A stretch of DNA of 38,601 nucleotides from Puia dinghuensis (GTDB lineage Bacteria > Bacteroidota > Bacteroidia > Chitinophagales > Chitinophagaceae). This document shows positions 1-8,565 of the stretch, one piece after another. The stretch spans positions 1 to 38,601 of the forward strand of contig JAMFSL010000082.1 in assembly GCA_026225275.1 (NCBI GenBank). Direction: 5' to 3'. The translations under genes were made by a program, and so were the position numbers. The notes beneath the pieces were generated by a model. That model worked only from the letters and a program-made list of their open reading frames with translations. It was not told the origin of the DNA and ran no database searches. Position 1 is the first letter of the stretch. Every line of letters starts with the position of its first letter.

Positions 1-1
1 G

Positions 2-241
2 ATCATGCCATCCATTATTTCCTTTGCGCTATTCCGGTTTGAATTGAGTATCCGGTTGTCCGTGGTGTTGGGGGCGGTCGGCGCGGGTGGGATCGGGCTG
101 GAGATGTACCGGGCCTTTTTCCTGCTGGATTATCCAAGGGCGACGACTGCGCTGCTGGTGATCCTGGCGATGGTGTTCGTTACCGAGCGGATATCAGAAT
201 TTTTACGGAAAAAAATCAGCGGTGGGGAGGCTTTGAAATGA
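2..241 (+). CDS. phnE: Phosphonate ABC transporter permease PhnE, C-terminal part (cut by window start)
   Basis: The reading frame is open from the first bases, so this is the 3' end of a longer gene; about 80 residues are visible. It is an inner-membrane permease subunit of a phosphonate/phosphite importer. The visible part has the typical end of PhnE: a glycine-rich stretch (GAVGAGGIGLEM), a short polar link, a last membrane helix (TTALLVILAMVFV) and the ending TERISEFLRKKISGG. The same pattern closes the next gene, which supports a tandem PhnE pair. The cytoplasmic EAA loop must lie upstream of the window. Its TGA stop overlaps the next start as ATGA, showing translational coupling. An in-frame ATG at position 5 is internal and is not the real start. 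Confidence 0.85.
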   Translation: MMPSIISFALFRFELSIRLSVVLGAVGAGGIGLEMYRAFFLLDYPRATTALLVILAMVFVTERISEFLRKKISGGEALK

Positions 242-1053
242 AAACTACTTTACGTTATACGTTCTCGCCGGTTAGTTACCGCCAAAGGGCCACCATCTTC
301 AGTGTGGCTGCGATAGTGATCGTGGCTGCGTGCGTCTTCATGGGGTTCGATCCGGCCATGCTGTTCACGGAGTTCCATTATGTCATCGATCTGCTGAAGA
401 GCATGACTCCGCCGAATTATCAAATGTTATGGACTGACAAGACCATTGGCATGGCCATCCTCGAGACCCTATCCATGGCCTTCATGGGTACGTTGATCGG
501 CGGGAGCATTGCGATGTTGCTGGCTTTTCTGGCGGCGGCGAATACCATGCCTTTACGGGGGGTGCGAGTGGTGGTCAGGGTATTGTTGTCTTTCCAGCGG
601 GTGATCCCTTCCTTGTTCATCATTTTAATCTTCGTGGCGGCCGTGGGGCTGGGGCCCTTTGCGGGTATGCTGACCCTGGTGTTGTCCACGCTGGGAACAT
701 TCGGGCAACTCTTTACAGAGATCATAGAGAACAGCGATCCGGCTCCTGCGGATGCTATTTATGCGGCGGGGGCGACGAGGTGGCAAGTGATACGTTTTGC
801 GATATTACCGCAGATATTACCTTCTTTCACCGCCAATTTGTTCTATGCCTATGACATCAATATTCGAACGGCCATCGGTCTCGGCATATTTGGCGGCGGG
901 GGTATTGGTTTTCAATTATTTCAAGCGATGCGGCTGCTGCATTACCGGGACGCCCTGGGGTTAATCTGTGTGACCGTGTTGCTGATCGTGCTGACCGAGA
1001 AGATATCCGATGCCTTGCGTGGACAGTTGTTGGGCGGCGGTGCATTGAAATAA
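238..1053 (+). CDS. phnE: Phosphonate ABC transporter permease PhnE (second copy)
   Basis: A 271-residue inner-membrane permease for phosphonate-type compounds, of normal length for PhnE. A cytoplasmic N-terminus leads into a first helix (about residues 20-37), then several more helices. An EAA-like loop sits near residues 175-195 (AIYAAGATRWQVIRFAILPQ), the surface that docks on the ATPase. The end, with GIFGGGGIGF, a last helix and TEKISDALRGQ, matches the gene before it. The start overlaps the stop of the first PhnE by four bases (ATGA). The two permeases probably pair as a heterodimer with PhnC and PhnD encoded upstream of the window; that part is inference. PhnM follows 53 bases downstream on the same strand. 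Confidence 0.92.
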   Translation: MKTTLRYTFSPVSYRQRATIFSVAAIVIVAACVFMGFDPAMLFTEFHYVIDLLKSMTPPNYQMLWTDKTIGMAILETLSMAFMGTLIGGSIAMLLAFLAAANTMPLRGVRVVVRVLLSFQRVIPSLFIILIFVAAVGLGPFAGMLTLVLSTLGTFGQLFTEIIENSDPAPADAIYAAGATRWQVIRFAILPQILPSFTANLFYAYDINIRTAIGLGIFGGGGIGFQLFQAMRLLHYRDALGLICVTVLLIVLTEKISDALRGQLLGGGALK

Positions 1054-1106
1054 GACAAAACGCTTATGATAGTCTAACGACCGACTAACAATCCAACCAG
1101 ATATTT

Positions 1107-2273
1107 ATGATAGATATGAATACGCATCTTCTGACCAATGCACAGGTTGTCACGCCCACCGGGCATTTTAACGGGACTATAAGCATCGACAACGGCATCA
1201 TCTCGGGTATTTACAAGGATAAGTTTTATGCGGAAGGTATCGATCTCCAGGGGCAATGGTTGATCCCGGGGTGTATCGATATTCATACCGATTATCTGGA
1301 GAAAGAGTTGCATCCCCGATCCAGTGCGTCTTTTGCGCCGCCGTTTGCCGCACATTTTCTGGACGTACGTGCAGCATCATGCGGGTTGACGACTGTGTTC
1401 AGCGCCATCAGCTTTTCCGAGCAGGAAACCAAGCAACGGACCATCGAACAGGCGCTGATACTGGCCAGGCAGATCGATGTGACGCGGGGGAGTATGTTGG
1501 TGCGGCATTACCTGCATGCGCGGATCGATCCCAATACCGATACCCTCTTGCCGCATCTGGCCGACCTGGCTGCGTTGGAGAGTCTGTATCTGGTTGTTTT
1601 CAACGATACCATTCCGGGTACGCGACAATTCACCATCGAGCAGCAGATCCAAACGCGGATCAAGGAACGCGGCTATACAAGGGAGAAGGCTATCGAGACC
1701 ATCGAGCAGCAGATACAACGGACGCAGAAGGTCAATAACCGGGATAAGATACGTGAGACTTTCGCCGGAAAATGTATTCTCGGAAGCCATGATGATACCA
1801 CCGTCGAGCATGTCATAGAGGCGTCCGCCTGTGGGGTGACGCTGGCTGAAATGCCAACGACACTGGCAGCGGCCCGGAAGGCGAAGGAGTTAGGCATGTG
1901 GGTTTGTATGGGTGCGCCTAACTATTTCCGCGGCGGATCACATTGCGGAAATCTTTCATGCAAGGAGGCGATGGATGAGGGGTTAGTGGACATTCTTTGC
2001 AGTGATTATCACTTTCCTACGATGCTGGGCAGTGTTGTCCGCATGATCGAAGACGGTATTGCGCCGCATGAGGCCGTCAACCTTGTATCGCTGAATCCGG
2101 CGAAGATGCTGGGTTTCGATGCGTATACCGGTAGTATTGCCGTCGGAAAAAGAGCCGACCTGGTCAGTTTTTCCGGTGACCGTTCTTTTGCTGCGGTTTC
2201 TAACGTATGGGTAGACGGTACCAGCAAATTCGCTGCCGATTATAAGAAAGGAGTCTTACCTTTGGTCCGATGA
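1107..2273 (+). CDS. phnM: Alpha-D-ribose 1-methylphosphonate 5-triphosphate diphosphatase PhnM
   Basis: A cytoplasmic amidohydrolase-superfamily enzyme of the C-P lyase pathway. It removes pyrophosphate from ribose 1-methylphosphonate 5-triphosphate before the C-P bond is cut. At 388 residues it has the usual PhnM length. The metal-site motif appears as [14 protein letters not shown] (residues 58-71; PhnM has HxD where most relatives have HxH), followed by the family stretch ending in [11 protein letters not shown]. Later signatures are GSHDDTT, the [12 protein letters not shown] block that carries a metal-binding Asp, and a C-terminal GKRADLVSF strand. The start is the first of two close ATGs (MIDMNTH); the second, three codons on, is possible. 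The stop overlaps the next gene by four bases. PhnG-L are not in the window. Confidence 0.93.
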   Translation: MIDMNTHLLTNAQVVTPTGHFNGTISIDNGIISGIYKDKFYAEGIDLQGQWLIPGCIDIHTDYLEKELHPRSSASFAPPFAAHFLDVRAASCGLTTVFSAISFSEQETKQRTIEQALILARQIDVTRGSMLVRHYLHARIDPNTDTLLPHLADLAALESLYLVVFNDTIPGTRQFTIEQQIQTRIKERGYTREKAIETIEQQIQRTQKVNNRDKIRETFAGKCILGSHDDTTVEHVIEASACGVTLAEMPTTLAAARKAKELGMWVCMGAPNYFRGGSHCGNLSCKEAMDEGLVDILCSDYHFPTMLGSVVRMIEDGIAPHEAVNLVSLNPAKMLGFDAYTGSIAVGKRADLVSFSGDRSFAAVSNVWVDGTSKFAADYKKGVLPLVR

Positions 2274-3052
2274 AAATAGGTGTCATCGCAGACATTCATG
2301 AAGATATAGTCGCGTTGAAAGCGGCCTTGTCCTTACTTGAAAATGCTGGTTGTACCGAAGTGGTATGCCTGGGAGATATAGTTGGGTTCAAAGTAAATAC
2401 CTACCGTTATCTCGATACACGGTCTGCGCATGAATGCATTGCGATGATACGGGCCAACTGCAGCGGAACAGTCATTGGCAACAACGATCTTTTTCAGATC
2501 AGGAAATTACCTTCTCACACGACTGTATTCGATTTCCCTGACAACTGGTACGAGTTGGATTTCTTCGAGCGCAAGGCGCTGGGGGAGAATCACATTTTTT
2601 TGTATGAGGATATTCAGCTGGATGCTTTGCTGACGAAGGCAGACAAGGCGTGGCTCGAATCGCTGCCGGATACCTGGATCGGTAAATATGATGACCTGCG
2701 CATTTTATTCACTCATTTCGCCATGCCTGACCTGCACGGGATCAGGACTTATTTTCCAAAACGGGCTGAAGAATTCCGGGAGCATCTGGCGTTTATCGAC
2801 CAGCATGGCTGTACGCTGGGTATTTCGGGGCACATGCATTTTGAGGGGTTGAGCCGGGTGAATGAGGAGGATATCCGGCGGCAGGATTTCGGCAGCTATG
2901 TATATACGAGGGAATTACAATATTGGTATGGGCCTTGTATCGCCAGGGGTCCCTTCGACAATGGCTGTCTGATCATCGACACGGCCGAATCCACCGTCGA
3001 GGCGGTGAGGTTGCCAGTAGCGGCGTTACATGCGCATGCGCATCACGGCTAA
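2270..3052 (+). CDS. Calcineurin-like metallophosphoesterase in the phosphonate operon
   Basis: A 260-residue cytoplasmic metallophosphoesterase. All dinuclear metal-site motifs are present in order: DxH (D8, H10), GD (D36), GNND (70-73), a later His (H149) and GHMH (187-190). The layout resembles the YfcE-type phosphodiesterase class. It starts inside the phnM stop codon (ATGA), so it is translationally coupled to PhnM. In the known C-P lyase pathway the step after C-P cleavage opens 5-phosphoribosyl 1,2-cyclic phosphate, done by the MBL-fold PhnP or in some bacteria by a PHP-family enzyme. I infer that this unrelated phosphoesterase may do that job here. It could instead act on another phosphodiester. 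The fold is certain; the substrate is not. Confidence 0.85.
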   Translation: MKIGVIADIHEDIVALKAALSLLENAGCTEVVCLGDIVGFKVNTYRYLDTRSAHECIAMIRANCSGTVIGNNDLFQIRKLPSHTTVFDFPDNWYELDFFERKALGENHIFLYEDIQLDALLTKADKAWLESLPDTWIGKYDDLRILFTHFAMPDLHGIRTYFPKRAEEFREHLAFIDQHGCTLGISGHMHFEGLSRVNEEDIRRQDFGSYVYTRELQYWYGPCIARGPFDNGCLIIDTAESTVEAVRLPVAALHAHAHHG

Positions 3053-3070
3053 ATGCGGCGGCGATTTCCT

Positions 3071-3454
3071 TTATAATACCAACGTTTGATGTAGTCTCGC
3101 GAGGGCTGCAGACGGATCGGCGCAGAAGCCCGGGTGGACGCGAGAGGTTTGCAGGATCGTGCTGCGGGTGGCTGTCAGCCAGCGAAACCGGGAAGGTATA
3201 TCCAGTCTGCCGATAGGTCCTCCTTCTTTACTACCCCGGGTAATGTTACCAAATGCGCGGAGGTATTCTTCTATTTCCGTGAGGTCCAGGGCAGGGGCGA
3301 AGGACAGCAGGCGGGTAGGGTCGAGGGTATAGATCAATTCCAGAAATTTCGGGTGAGGGCAATAGAGAATGACGCCTATATTGAGGAATTCTTCCCGGTC
3401 TACTCTGGGAACAATGCGGATGACGGCGTATTCAAACAAGTGCTTGTCTTGCAT
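3071..3454 (-). CDS. DUF3037 family protein
   Basis: A 127-residue cytoplasmic protein of the DUF3037 family, recognised by its N-terminal pattern FEYAVIRIVPRVDREEFLNI followed by GVILYC and by an arginine-rich C-terminal half ending in HPGFCADP. The biochemical function is unknown. Its start lies 23 bases inside the end of the HipA-like kinase gene, and the two are almost certainly co-transcribed. This order, kinase then DUF3037, is a recurring pair in many bacteria, which suggests that they work together; that is known only as gene association. The gene ends convergently 18 bases from the metallophosphoesterase, with no terminator seen between them. Confidence 0.85.
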   Translation of the reverse strand: MQDKHLFEYAVIRIVPRVDREEFLNIGVILYCPHPKFLELIYTLDPTRLLSFAPALDLTEIEEYLRAFGNITRGSKEGGPIGRLDIPSRFRWLTATRSTILQTSRVHPGFCADPSAALARLHQTLVL

Positions 3455-4259
3455 GCTGGGCTTCTTTTGTAAAGATGCCGGACGCGGCGATCCGGGAATT
3501 TAAAAATTGGGCATATACCGAGCGGATATCGTCGGGTGATGCTGTTGGCGACCAGCCGGGGCCGGTGAGCCATTCATCCGGCAGCAGGTCCACGATCGTG
3601 CGGATGAGAGCCGGGGTAAGTATCTGGCGGGCAGCGGTATCGACTTCATCCAGCCGGGAGGCCCGGGGCAGCAGCACATGATCTTTGATCTGCACAAAGG
3701 GTCGTTCGGCCTGATGCTGAATCTTTTCGGGTGAAAGATGATGATCATTTTCCCAGGAATGATGAAAATACAAAGCGGCGCCGTGGTCGATGAGCCACAG
3801 CTCTTTATTCCAGACGAGCATATTGGTATTACGGGCGGTACGGTCGACGTTCGTCAGCAGTGCATCCATCCAGACGATGCGGGAGGCTACGAGAGGATCG
3901 ATGGCGGTGACGGCAGGATCGAAGGTGATAGAGCCGGTCAGGTAATGGAGGCCCAGGTTGAGTCCGACGCTGGCTTTCAGCAGATCCTGGATCTCTTCAT
4001 CCGGTTCCGTGCGGCCGAAGGCCGAGTCCAGCCGGGCGAGGACCATTTCGGGAATTTTCAGGCCGAGGGTCCGGGCGATTTCGCCGCCGATGAGCTCCGC
4101 TACCAAGGTCTTGACTCCCTGGCCTGCGCCGCGGAATTTGAGTACATAGAGGAATCCGTCGTCGGCTTCGGCGATGGCTGGTAGTGAGCCGCCTTCCCGC
4201 AGGGGGGTGACATACCGGATCACCTGGACTGTGCGGGGTGAGTAGGGATGATCGTGCAT
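3432..4259 (-). CDS. HipA-like kinase domain protein
   Basis: A 275-residue cytoplasmic protein of the stand-alone HipA-like kinase family usually paired with DUF3037. A nucleotide-binding Lys lies in YVLKFRGAGQG (K41). The catalytic loop reads NVDRTARNTNML (137-148), with an Asp and two Asn as in HipA kinases, and the metal-binding motif is LIDHGAAL (156-163). All key residues are therefore present and the protein is probably an active kinase; its target is unknown. There is no HipB-type antitoxin gene, so I do not call it a toxin-antitoxin system. I chose the ATG at 4259 over a TTG six codons upstream. A TAnnTTTG box lies 15 bases before that ATG. The downstream partner overlaps by 23 bases. 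Confidence 0.83.
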   Translation of the reverse strand: MHDHPYSPRTVQVIRYVTPLREGGSLPAIAEADDGFLYVLKFRGAGQGVKTLVAELIGGEIARTLGLKIPEMVLARLDSAFGRTEPDEEIQDLLKASVGLNLGLHYLTGSITFDPAVTAIDPLVASRIVWMDALLTNVDRTARNTNMLVWNKELWLIDHGAALYFHHSWENDHHLSPEKIQHQAERPFVQIKDHVLLPRASRLDEVDTAARQILTPALIRTIVDLLPDEWLTGPGWSPTASPDDIRSVYAQFLNSRIAASGIFTKEAQHARQALV

Positions 4260-4274
4260 ATGCGAAATGTAGGT

Positions 4275-4282
4275 CAAAAATA
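4275..4282 (-). promoter_or_regulatory. Bacteroidota -7 box for the HipA-like kinase
   Basis: Read on the minus strand the sequence is TATTTTTG, an exact match to TAnnTTTG, 15 bases upstream of the chosen ATG. No convincing TTTG -33 element is seen. The box also argues against the TTG start at 4277, which overlaps it. Confidence 0.5.
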
Positions 4283-4296
4283 TGAATCGCTGCCGT

Positions 4297-4304
4297 TATA
4301 TTTG
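4297..4304 (+). promoter_or_regulatory. Bacteroidota -7 box for the ABC ATPase
   Basis: TATATTTG matches TAnnTTTG exactly and ends three bases before the ATG at 4308. If used, the transcript would begin at or within a few bases of the start codon. It lies back to back with the box for the divergent kinase gene. No clear -33 element is visible. Confidence 0.45.
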
Positions 4305-4307
4305 GGG

Positions 4308-5342
4308 ATGGATCTATTACAGGTGGTTGGGGTTACGAAGCGAATGGGGTCGCTGGGAGCTTCGGCGACCAAGAGGACGTTCGAGGGACCGGCCGATATC
4401 AGAAGCGACAGCGCTGTGGTCGGGCATGCCGGAATAAGCGGCATCAGCTTTGTCCAGCAAAAGGGGCAGAAACTGGCGTTGTCGGGGGCGGCGGGCTCGG
4501 GCAAGAGCACGTTGCTGAAAGTGATTGCGGGGTTGTTGCAGCCCGATGCGGGTGAGGTATTGTTGGAAGGGGCCAGGGTGCGGGGGCCGCTGGAGACGCT
4601 CGTCCCGGGTCACCCGGGGATTGCTTATCTGTCTCAGCATTTCGAGCTTTGGAATAATTATCGGGTGGCGGATATACTATCTTATGCCAATGATCTGTCC
4701 GATGAGGAAGCTGGCGCGCTGTATGCCATGTGCAGGATCGATAGCCTGCTGGGACGGAAGACCGACCAGTTGTCGGGTGGGGAGCGGCAGCGTATCGCAC
4801 TGACAAGGCTGTTGGTCAAGCCGCCGCGGCTGTTGCTGTTGGATGAACCGTATTCCAATCTAGACAGGATACACAAGGAAATCCTCAGGATCGTCATCCG
4901 GGATATTACCGAGCGGATGGGCATCAGTTGTATCCTGGTGTCGCATGATCCACAGGATATCCTGTCCTGGGCGGATGAGATACTGGTGTTGAGCGGGGGG
5001 CAATTAATTCAGAAGGGCACACCGGAAAGGATCTACCGGCAGCCGGTCGATGAATATACGGCGGGGTTATTTGGTAAATACAATCTGGTCGATCCGTCGC
5101 TGGCGGCCAGGCTAGGAAGGCAGGCTTCGGCTGAGGGGCGGAGAGTCCTGTTTATACGGCCGGAGAAGCTGACATTGTCGGCGATGGGTAATGCTGCCGC
5201 GCAAGGGCGGGTAATGGGCGTGACATTTTTTGGGAGTTATTATGAAGTAGAGGTGGAATTGGCATCCGCACGCCTGCTTGTGCGGGCGGACACCAATATA
5301 TATCAGAAGGGGCAGGCTGTTTTTGTTGGCCTGGCGCCTTAA
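4308..5342 (+). CDS. ABC transporter ATP-binding protein with C-terminal TOBE-like domain
   Basis: A 344-residue ATPase subunit of the PotA/MalK-like import class. The motifs are complete: Walker A GAAGSGKST (60-68), Q-loop YLSQ (107-110), signature LSGGERQRIALTR (155-167), Walker B LLLLDEP (175-181) with D-loop SNLD, and switch His in LVSHDPQD. After about residue 255 a TOBE-like beta domain follows (FIRPEKLTL, then GVTFFGSYYEVEVEL). An insert-like stretch of about 27 residues, rich in small residues, sits before strand 2 (residues 14-40). I place the start at 4308 because the family's first strand begins at MDLLQVVGVT and a promoter box lies just upstream; an in-frame ATG at 4248 would overlap the divergent kinase gene. 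No permease or binding protein adjoins it, so the substrate is unknown. Confidence 0.88.
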   Translation: MDLLQVVGVTKRMGSLGASATKRTFEGPADIRSDSAVVGHAGISGISFVQQKGQKLALSGAAGSGKSTLLKVIAGLLQPDAGEVLLEGARVRGPLETLVPGHPGIAYLSQHFELWNNYRVADILSYANDLSDEEAGALYAMCRIDSLLGRKTDQLSGGERQRIALTRLLVKPPRLLLLDEPYSNLDRIHKEILRIVIRDITERMGISCILVSHDPQDILSWADEILVLSGGQLIQKGTPERIYRQPVDEYTAGLFGKYNLVDPSLAARLGRQASAEGRRVLFIRPEKLTLSAMGNAAAQGRVMGVTFFGSYYEVEVELASARLLVRADTNIYQKGQAVFVGLAP

Positions 5343-5364
5343 TCGATCGGGCCTTGCGCGAATT

Positions 5365-6345
5365 TTAAGAGTGACCCAGTACCGGATGGGGGAGATAGGG
5401 TTCTTCCAGCCGGGCGATCTCTTCCTTTTCCAACTTTACTGACAGGGCGGCTACTGCATCTTCGAGGTGGCCGGGTTTGCTGGCGCCGATGATCGGGGCG
5501 GTGATAGCTGGTTTGGAGAGCATCCAGGCCAGGGCGATCTGAGCGGCGGGGAGTCCTTTTTTGTCGGCGAGTTCATCTACGCGTTTGATGATCTCGAAAT
5601 CGTCGTCACGGTCATACAGGGATTTGCCGAAGGCGTCTGTCCTGGCACGCAGGGTTTCCGTCCTTTCTTTCGTGCGTTTGCCGGTCAGCAGGCCGCGGGC
5701 CAGTGGTGACCAGGGGATGACCGCCAATTGCTGATCGATGCAGAAGGGGATCATTTCCCTTTCTTCTTCCCGATAGAGCAGGTTGTAGTGTGGCTGCATG
5801 GAGACGAAAGGTGTCCAGCCATTTTGTGCTGCTACGAACTGGGCCTGAGCGAACTGCCAGGCGAACATTGAACTTGCGCCGATATAACGGGCTTTGCCTG
5901 CTTTGACCACATCGTGTAAGGCCTCCATCGTCTCTTCGATGGGCGTATTATAATCCCAGCGATGGATCTGATAAAGGTCTACATAGTCTGTGCCTAAGCG
6001 TTGCAGGCTGGCGTCGATGGCGCTCATGATATGTTTGCGGGAAAGTCCCTTGTCATTCGGGCCGGGGCCCATAGGGTTGAAGACTTTCGTGGCCAGGACG
6101 ATGGCGTCGCGTGAAGACAGCTGCCACAAAAGTTTTCCGGTGACCTTTTCGCTTTCCCCGCCGGTGTAGACGTCGGCGGTGTCGAAGAAATTAATACCTG
6201 ATTCGAGGGCCTTTTCAAAGAAAGGCCGGCTTTGCGTTTCATCGAGGGCCCATTGCCATCTTTCAGTGGGTTTGCCGTAGGTCATACAGCCGAGACAGAG
6301 TCTCGATACCATCAGCCCGGTGTCGCCGAATTTTATGTATTCCAT
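5365..6345 (-). CDS. Aldo/keto reductase, YajO-like
   Basis: A 326-residue cytoplasmic NADPH-dependent oxidoreductase with the TIM-barrel aldo/keto reductase fold. The catalytic tetrad is visible: D55 and Y60 (FFDTADVYTGGESE), K87 (LATKVFNP) and H128 (LYQIHRWD). The start VSRLCLGCMTYG and the motifs GASSMFAWQ, VSMQPHYNLLYREEE and PWSPLARG place it near the YajO group, as I recall it. The substrate is unknown. The start at 6345 (MEYIKFGDTG) fits the family; a TTG six codons upstream was rejected. The gene runs convergently into the ABC ATPase gene (22 bases apart) and divergently from the M1 peptidase. Confidence 0.9.
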   Translation of the reverse strand: MEYIKFGDTGLMVSRLCLGCMTYGKPTERWQWALDETQSRPFFEKALESGINFFDTADVYTGGESEKVTGKLLWQLSSRDAIVLATKVFNPMGPGPNDKGLSRKHIMSAIDASLQRLGTDYVDLYQIHRWDYNTPIEETMEALHDVVKAGKARYIGASSMFAWQFAQAQFVAAQNGWTPFVSMQPHYNLLYREEEREMIPFCIDQQLAVIPWSPLARGLLTGKRTKERTETLRARTDAFGKSLYDRDDDFEIIKRVDELADKKGLPAAQIALAWMLSKPAITAPIIGASKPGHLEDAVAALSVKLEKEEIARLEEPYLPHPVLGHS

Positions 6346-6486
6346 TACTCCTGTTAACAACAATCCATGGGTCTTGTTTACAATGTATTATCCAAATAGC
6401 CTTCTTTTTTTCCGCACATCCTTAAAATAACCAACTCTTGTACCTGCATTACTTACCTTCGCTGCCATAATAAATTTAGTTTACAT

Positions 6487-8460
6487 ATGAGAAAGTCCTT
6501 CGGGTTTTTGGCCCTGGCGGGGTTGTTGCTGCAGCAGCAGGTTTCCCGGGCGCAGTCTACGTCTACGCCTACATCCGTCTATGATCATCATGAGGCGTTT
6601 GCGCCATTCTTTTATCCTTCTTATGGGGATGATCTGCGGTCCGCTGCGGGCAGTCCTGGTCCCCATTATTGGCAGAACCGCGCAGATTACAAGATCGATG
6701 CCCGGCTGGATGAAGTGAACCAGTCCCTTTCCGGCGCCGTTACCATCACCTATAAGAATAACAGTCCCCAGAGTCTGCCTTTCGTATGGTTGCAGCTGGA
6801 TCAGAATATATATAGTACCGATTCGCGCGGTAATGCAGTGACCGAGATCAGCGGCGGGCGGTGGGCTAACCGAAATGCGTTTGCCGGCGGCTATGAACTA
6901 AAGTCCGTGGAGGTGATCAATCCCACTACCGGGAAGGGTACTCCTGTCGACTATACAGTGGCCGATACGCGGATGCAGATCAAATTGCCGACCGACTTGA
7001 AATCCGAGGGTGGGGTGCTGAAGATCCACATCGAATATTCCTTCAAGGTACCTGAATATGGTACAGACAGGATGGGCCGGAGCCAGGCGAAGGATGGGGG
7101 ATGGATGTATGAGATTGCGCAATGGTATCCGAGGATGTGTGTGTTTGACAATGTGTATGGGTGGAATACGCTTCCGTATCTTGGACAGGGGGAGTTCTAC
7201 CTCGAATATGGGGATATCGAGTACAATGTCAATGTTCCGGGCAATATGATCGTAGGCGGCAGCGGTGAGCTCGTCAATCCGACGGAAGTACTGACGCCCA
7301 AGGAGCAGCAGCGGTTTATGGAAGCCAAAAGTAGTGATAAGACCGTCTTCATCCGCGGAGTGGATGAGGTGGCTAATCCTGCCAGCCGTCCTGCGAAGGA
7401 CCGGCTTACCTGGAGGTTCCGTTGTATCAATACCCGGGACGTGGCCTGGGCCGCCAGTGCTTCCTATGTCTGGGACGCGGCCAGGATGAACCTGCCTGAC
7501 GGCAAGAAGTCGCTGGCTGAATCCCTCTATCCTGTGGAGGCGGCTGGTGATTCTGCCTGGGGTCGTTCCACCGAATATGTCAAAGGCGCTATCGAATATT
7601 ATTCCGGCTATCTCTATCCCTTCAGCTACCCTTCGGCAACGAATGTGGCGGGCATTACCGCCGGGATGGAATATCCCGGCATCGTCTTCTGCGGTATCCG
7701 GGCGCGGATGAGGCAGTTGTGGGGAGTAGCGAGTCATGAATTTGGTCACAACTGGTTCCCCATGATAGTGGGCAGCAACGAGCGAAAATATCCATGGATG
7801 GATGAGGGATTCAACACCTATATCAATACACAGGCCGATTCCGCCTTCAACAAGGGGGAATATTATCGTTCGGAGAACCGTGTACGGGAGGCCTTTTACT
7901 GGCATAATGGAGACGATCCCATCATGACCATTCCCGATGTCGTACAGGGTCGGAATCTGGGTGTTACTGCCTATGCCAAACCCAGTCTCGGGTTGCAATT
8001 ACTGAGGGAAGAAGTGCTGGGCAAGGCCCGGTTCGACTATGCCTTCCGGTATTATGTTCATCAGTGGGCCTTCAAGCATCCGACGCCGTATGATTTCTTC
8101 CATGCGATCGAGAATGGTGCTGGCGAGACGCTGGATTGGTTCTGGCGTGGATGGTTCCTGGAGGACTGGAAGATCGATCAGGCGGTAGTTGGGGTGGATG
8201 CTGTGAGCAGCACCGATCCTTCTCAGGGGGTGACCATCACCATTGAGAATATGGAGAAGCTGCCGATGCCTGTTACCGTTGAGGTGAAGGAGTCCAATGG
8301 TACGACCAACAGGGTCAAGCTGCCGGTAGAGATCTGGATGCATGGGCCGGTATGGAAGTTCCATTATGCGTCTACCAACAAGGTCGATCAGGTAACGATC
8401 GATCCGGACCAGCGTTATCCTGATACCAATCCGGGGAATAATGTCTGGAAGGCGCAATAA
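6487..8460 (+). CDS. Secreted M1 family metallopeptidase
   Basis: A 657-residue zinc metallopeptidase of the aminopeptidase N-like M1 family. An N-terminal signal peptide (residues 1 to about 22, hydrophobic core then QQQVSRAQ) sends it to the periplasm or beyond. The substrate-anchoring motif reads [10 protein letters not shown] instead of the usual GAMEN. The zinc site is HEFGH (417-421) with the third ligand E440 in WMDEGFNTY, exactly the HExxH-x18-E spacing of M1 enzymes. A C-terminal beta domain follows (from about residue 560). All catalytic parts are present, so it should be active; peptide specificity is not predictable. A degenerate promoter box, TAAATTTA, lies at 6471-6478. A strong terminator follows the gene. 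Confidence 0.92.
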   Translation: MRKSFGFLALAGLLLQQQVSRAQSTSTPTSVYDHHEAFAPFFYPSYGDDLRSAAGSPGPHYWQNRADYKIDARLDEVNQSLSGAVTITYKNNSPQSLPFVWLQLDQNIYSTDSRGNAVTEISGGRWANRNAFAGGYELKSVEVINPTTGKGTPVDYTVADTRMQIKLPTDLKSEGGVLKIHIEYSFKVPEYGTDRMGRSQAKDGGWMYEIAQWYPRMCVFDNVYGWNTLPYLGQGEFYLEYGDIEYNVNVPGNMIVGGSGELVNPTEVLTPKEQQRFMEAKSSDKTVFIRGVDEVANPASRPAKDRLTWRFRCINTRDVAWAASASYVWDAARMNLPDGKKSLAESLYPVEAAGDSAWGRSTEYVKGAIEYYSGYLYPFSYPSATNVAGITAGMEYPGIVFCGIRARMRQLWGVASHEFGHNWFPMIVGSNERKYPWMDEGFNTYINTQADSAFNKGEYYRSENRVREAFYWHNGDDPIMTIPDVVQGRNLGVTAYAKPSLGLQLLREEVLGKARFDYAFRYYVHQWAFKHPTPYDFFHAIENGAGETLDWFWRGWFLEDWKIDQAVVGVDAVSSTDPSQGVTITIENMEKLPMPVTVEVKESNGTTNRVKLPVEIWMHGPVWKFHYASTNKVDQVTIDPDQRYPDTNPGNNVWKAQ

Positions 8461-8505
8461 TTGAAATGCGGGGCATCGCCACGCGGGACATATGTTAATA
8501 AGTGG

Positions 8506-8536
8506 AGCCGGTTCAAACTTTTGAGCCGGCTTTTTT
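8506..8536 (+). terminator. Rho-independent terminator after the M1 peptidase gene
   Basis: GCCGGTTCAA (8507-8516) pairs with TTGAGCCGGC (8521-8530) with one G-U pair and a four-base loop (ACTT), followed by six T. It lies 46 bases after the peptidase stop. Its position shows that the upstream TTG of the next open frame at 8461 is not the start of the zwf gene. Confidence 0.88.
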
Positions 8537-8552
8537 GTTGCGGGAAAATAAC

Positions 8553-8560
8553 TAAGTTTG
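8553..8560 (+). promoter_or_regulatory. Bacteroidota -7 box for zwf
   Basis: TAAGTTTG matches TAnnTTTG and ends five bases before the zwf ATG. A TTTG lies at 8534-8537 in the terminator T-run, about 15 bases upstream, slightly closer than the usual spacing. Transcription would start almost at the ATG. Confidence 0.55.
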
Positions 8561-8565
8561 TTATT

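Noticed and set aside
3432-4259. HipA-like kinase as a HipBA toxin-antitoxin system
   Set aside because: No HipB-type DNA-binding gene lies on either side, and this kinase subfamily typically pairs with DUF3037 instead.
6898-7998. Long open frame of 366 codons on the minus strand
   Set aside because: It lies wholly antisense to the M1 peptidase gene, which has every family motif; the translated product has no recognisable domain.
8461-8565. Upstream extension of zwf from a TTG
   Set aside because: The stretch contains a terminator hairpin and a promoter box, and glucose-6-phosphate dehydrogenases do not have such an N-terminus.
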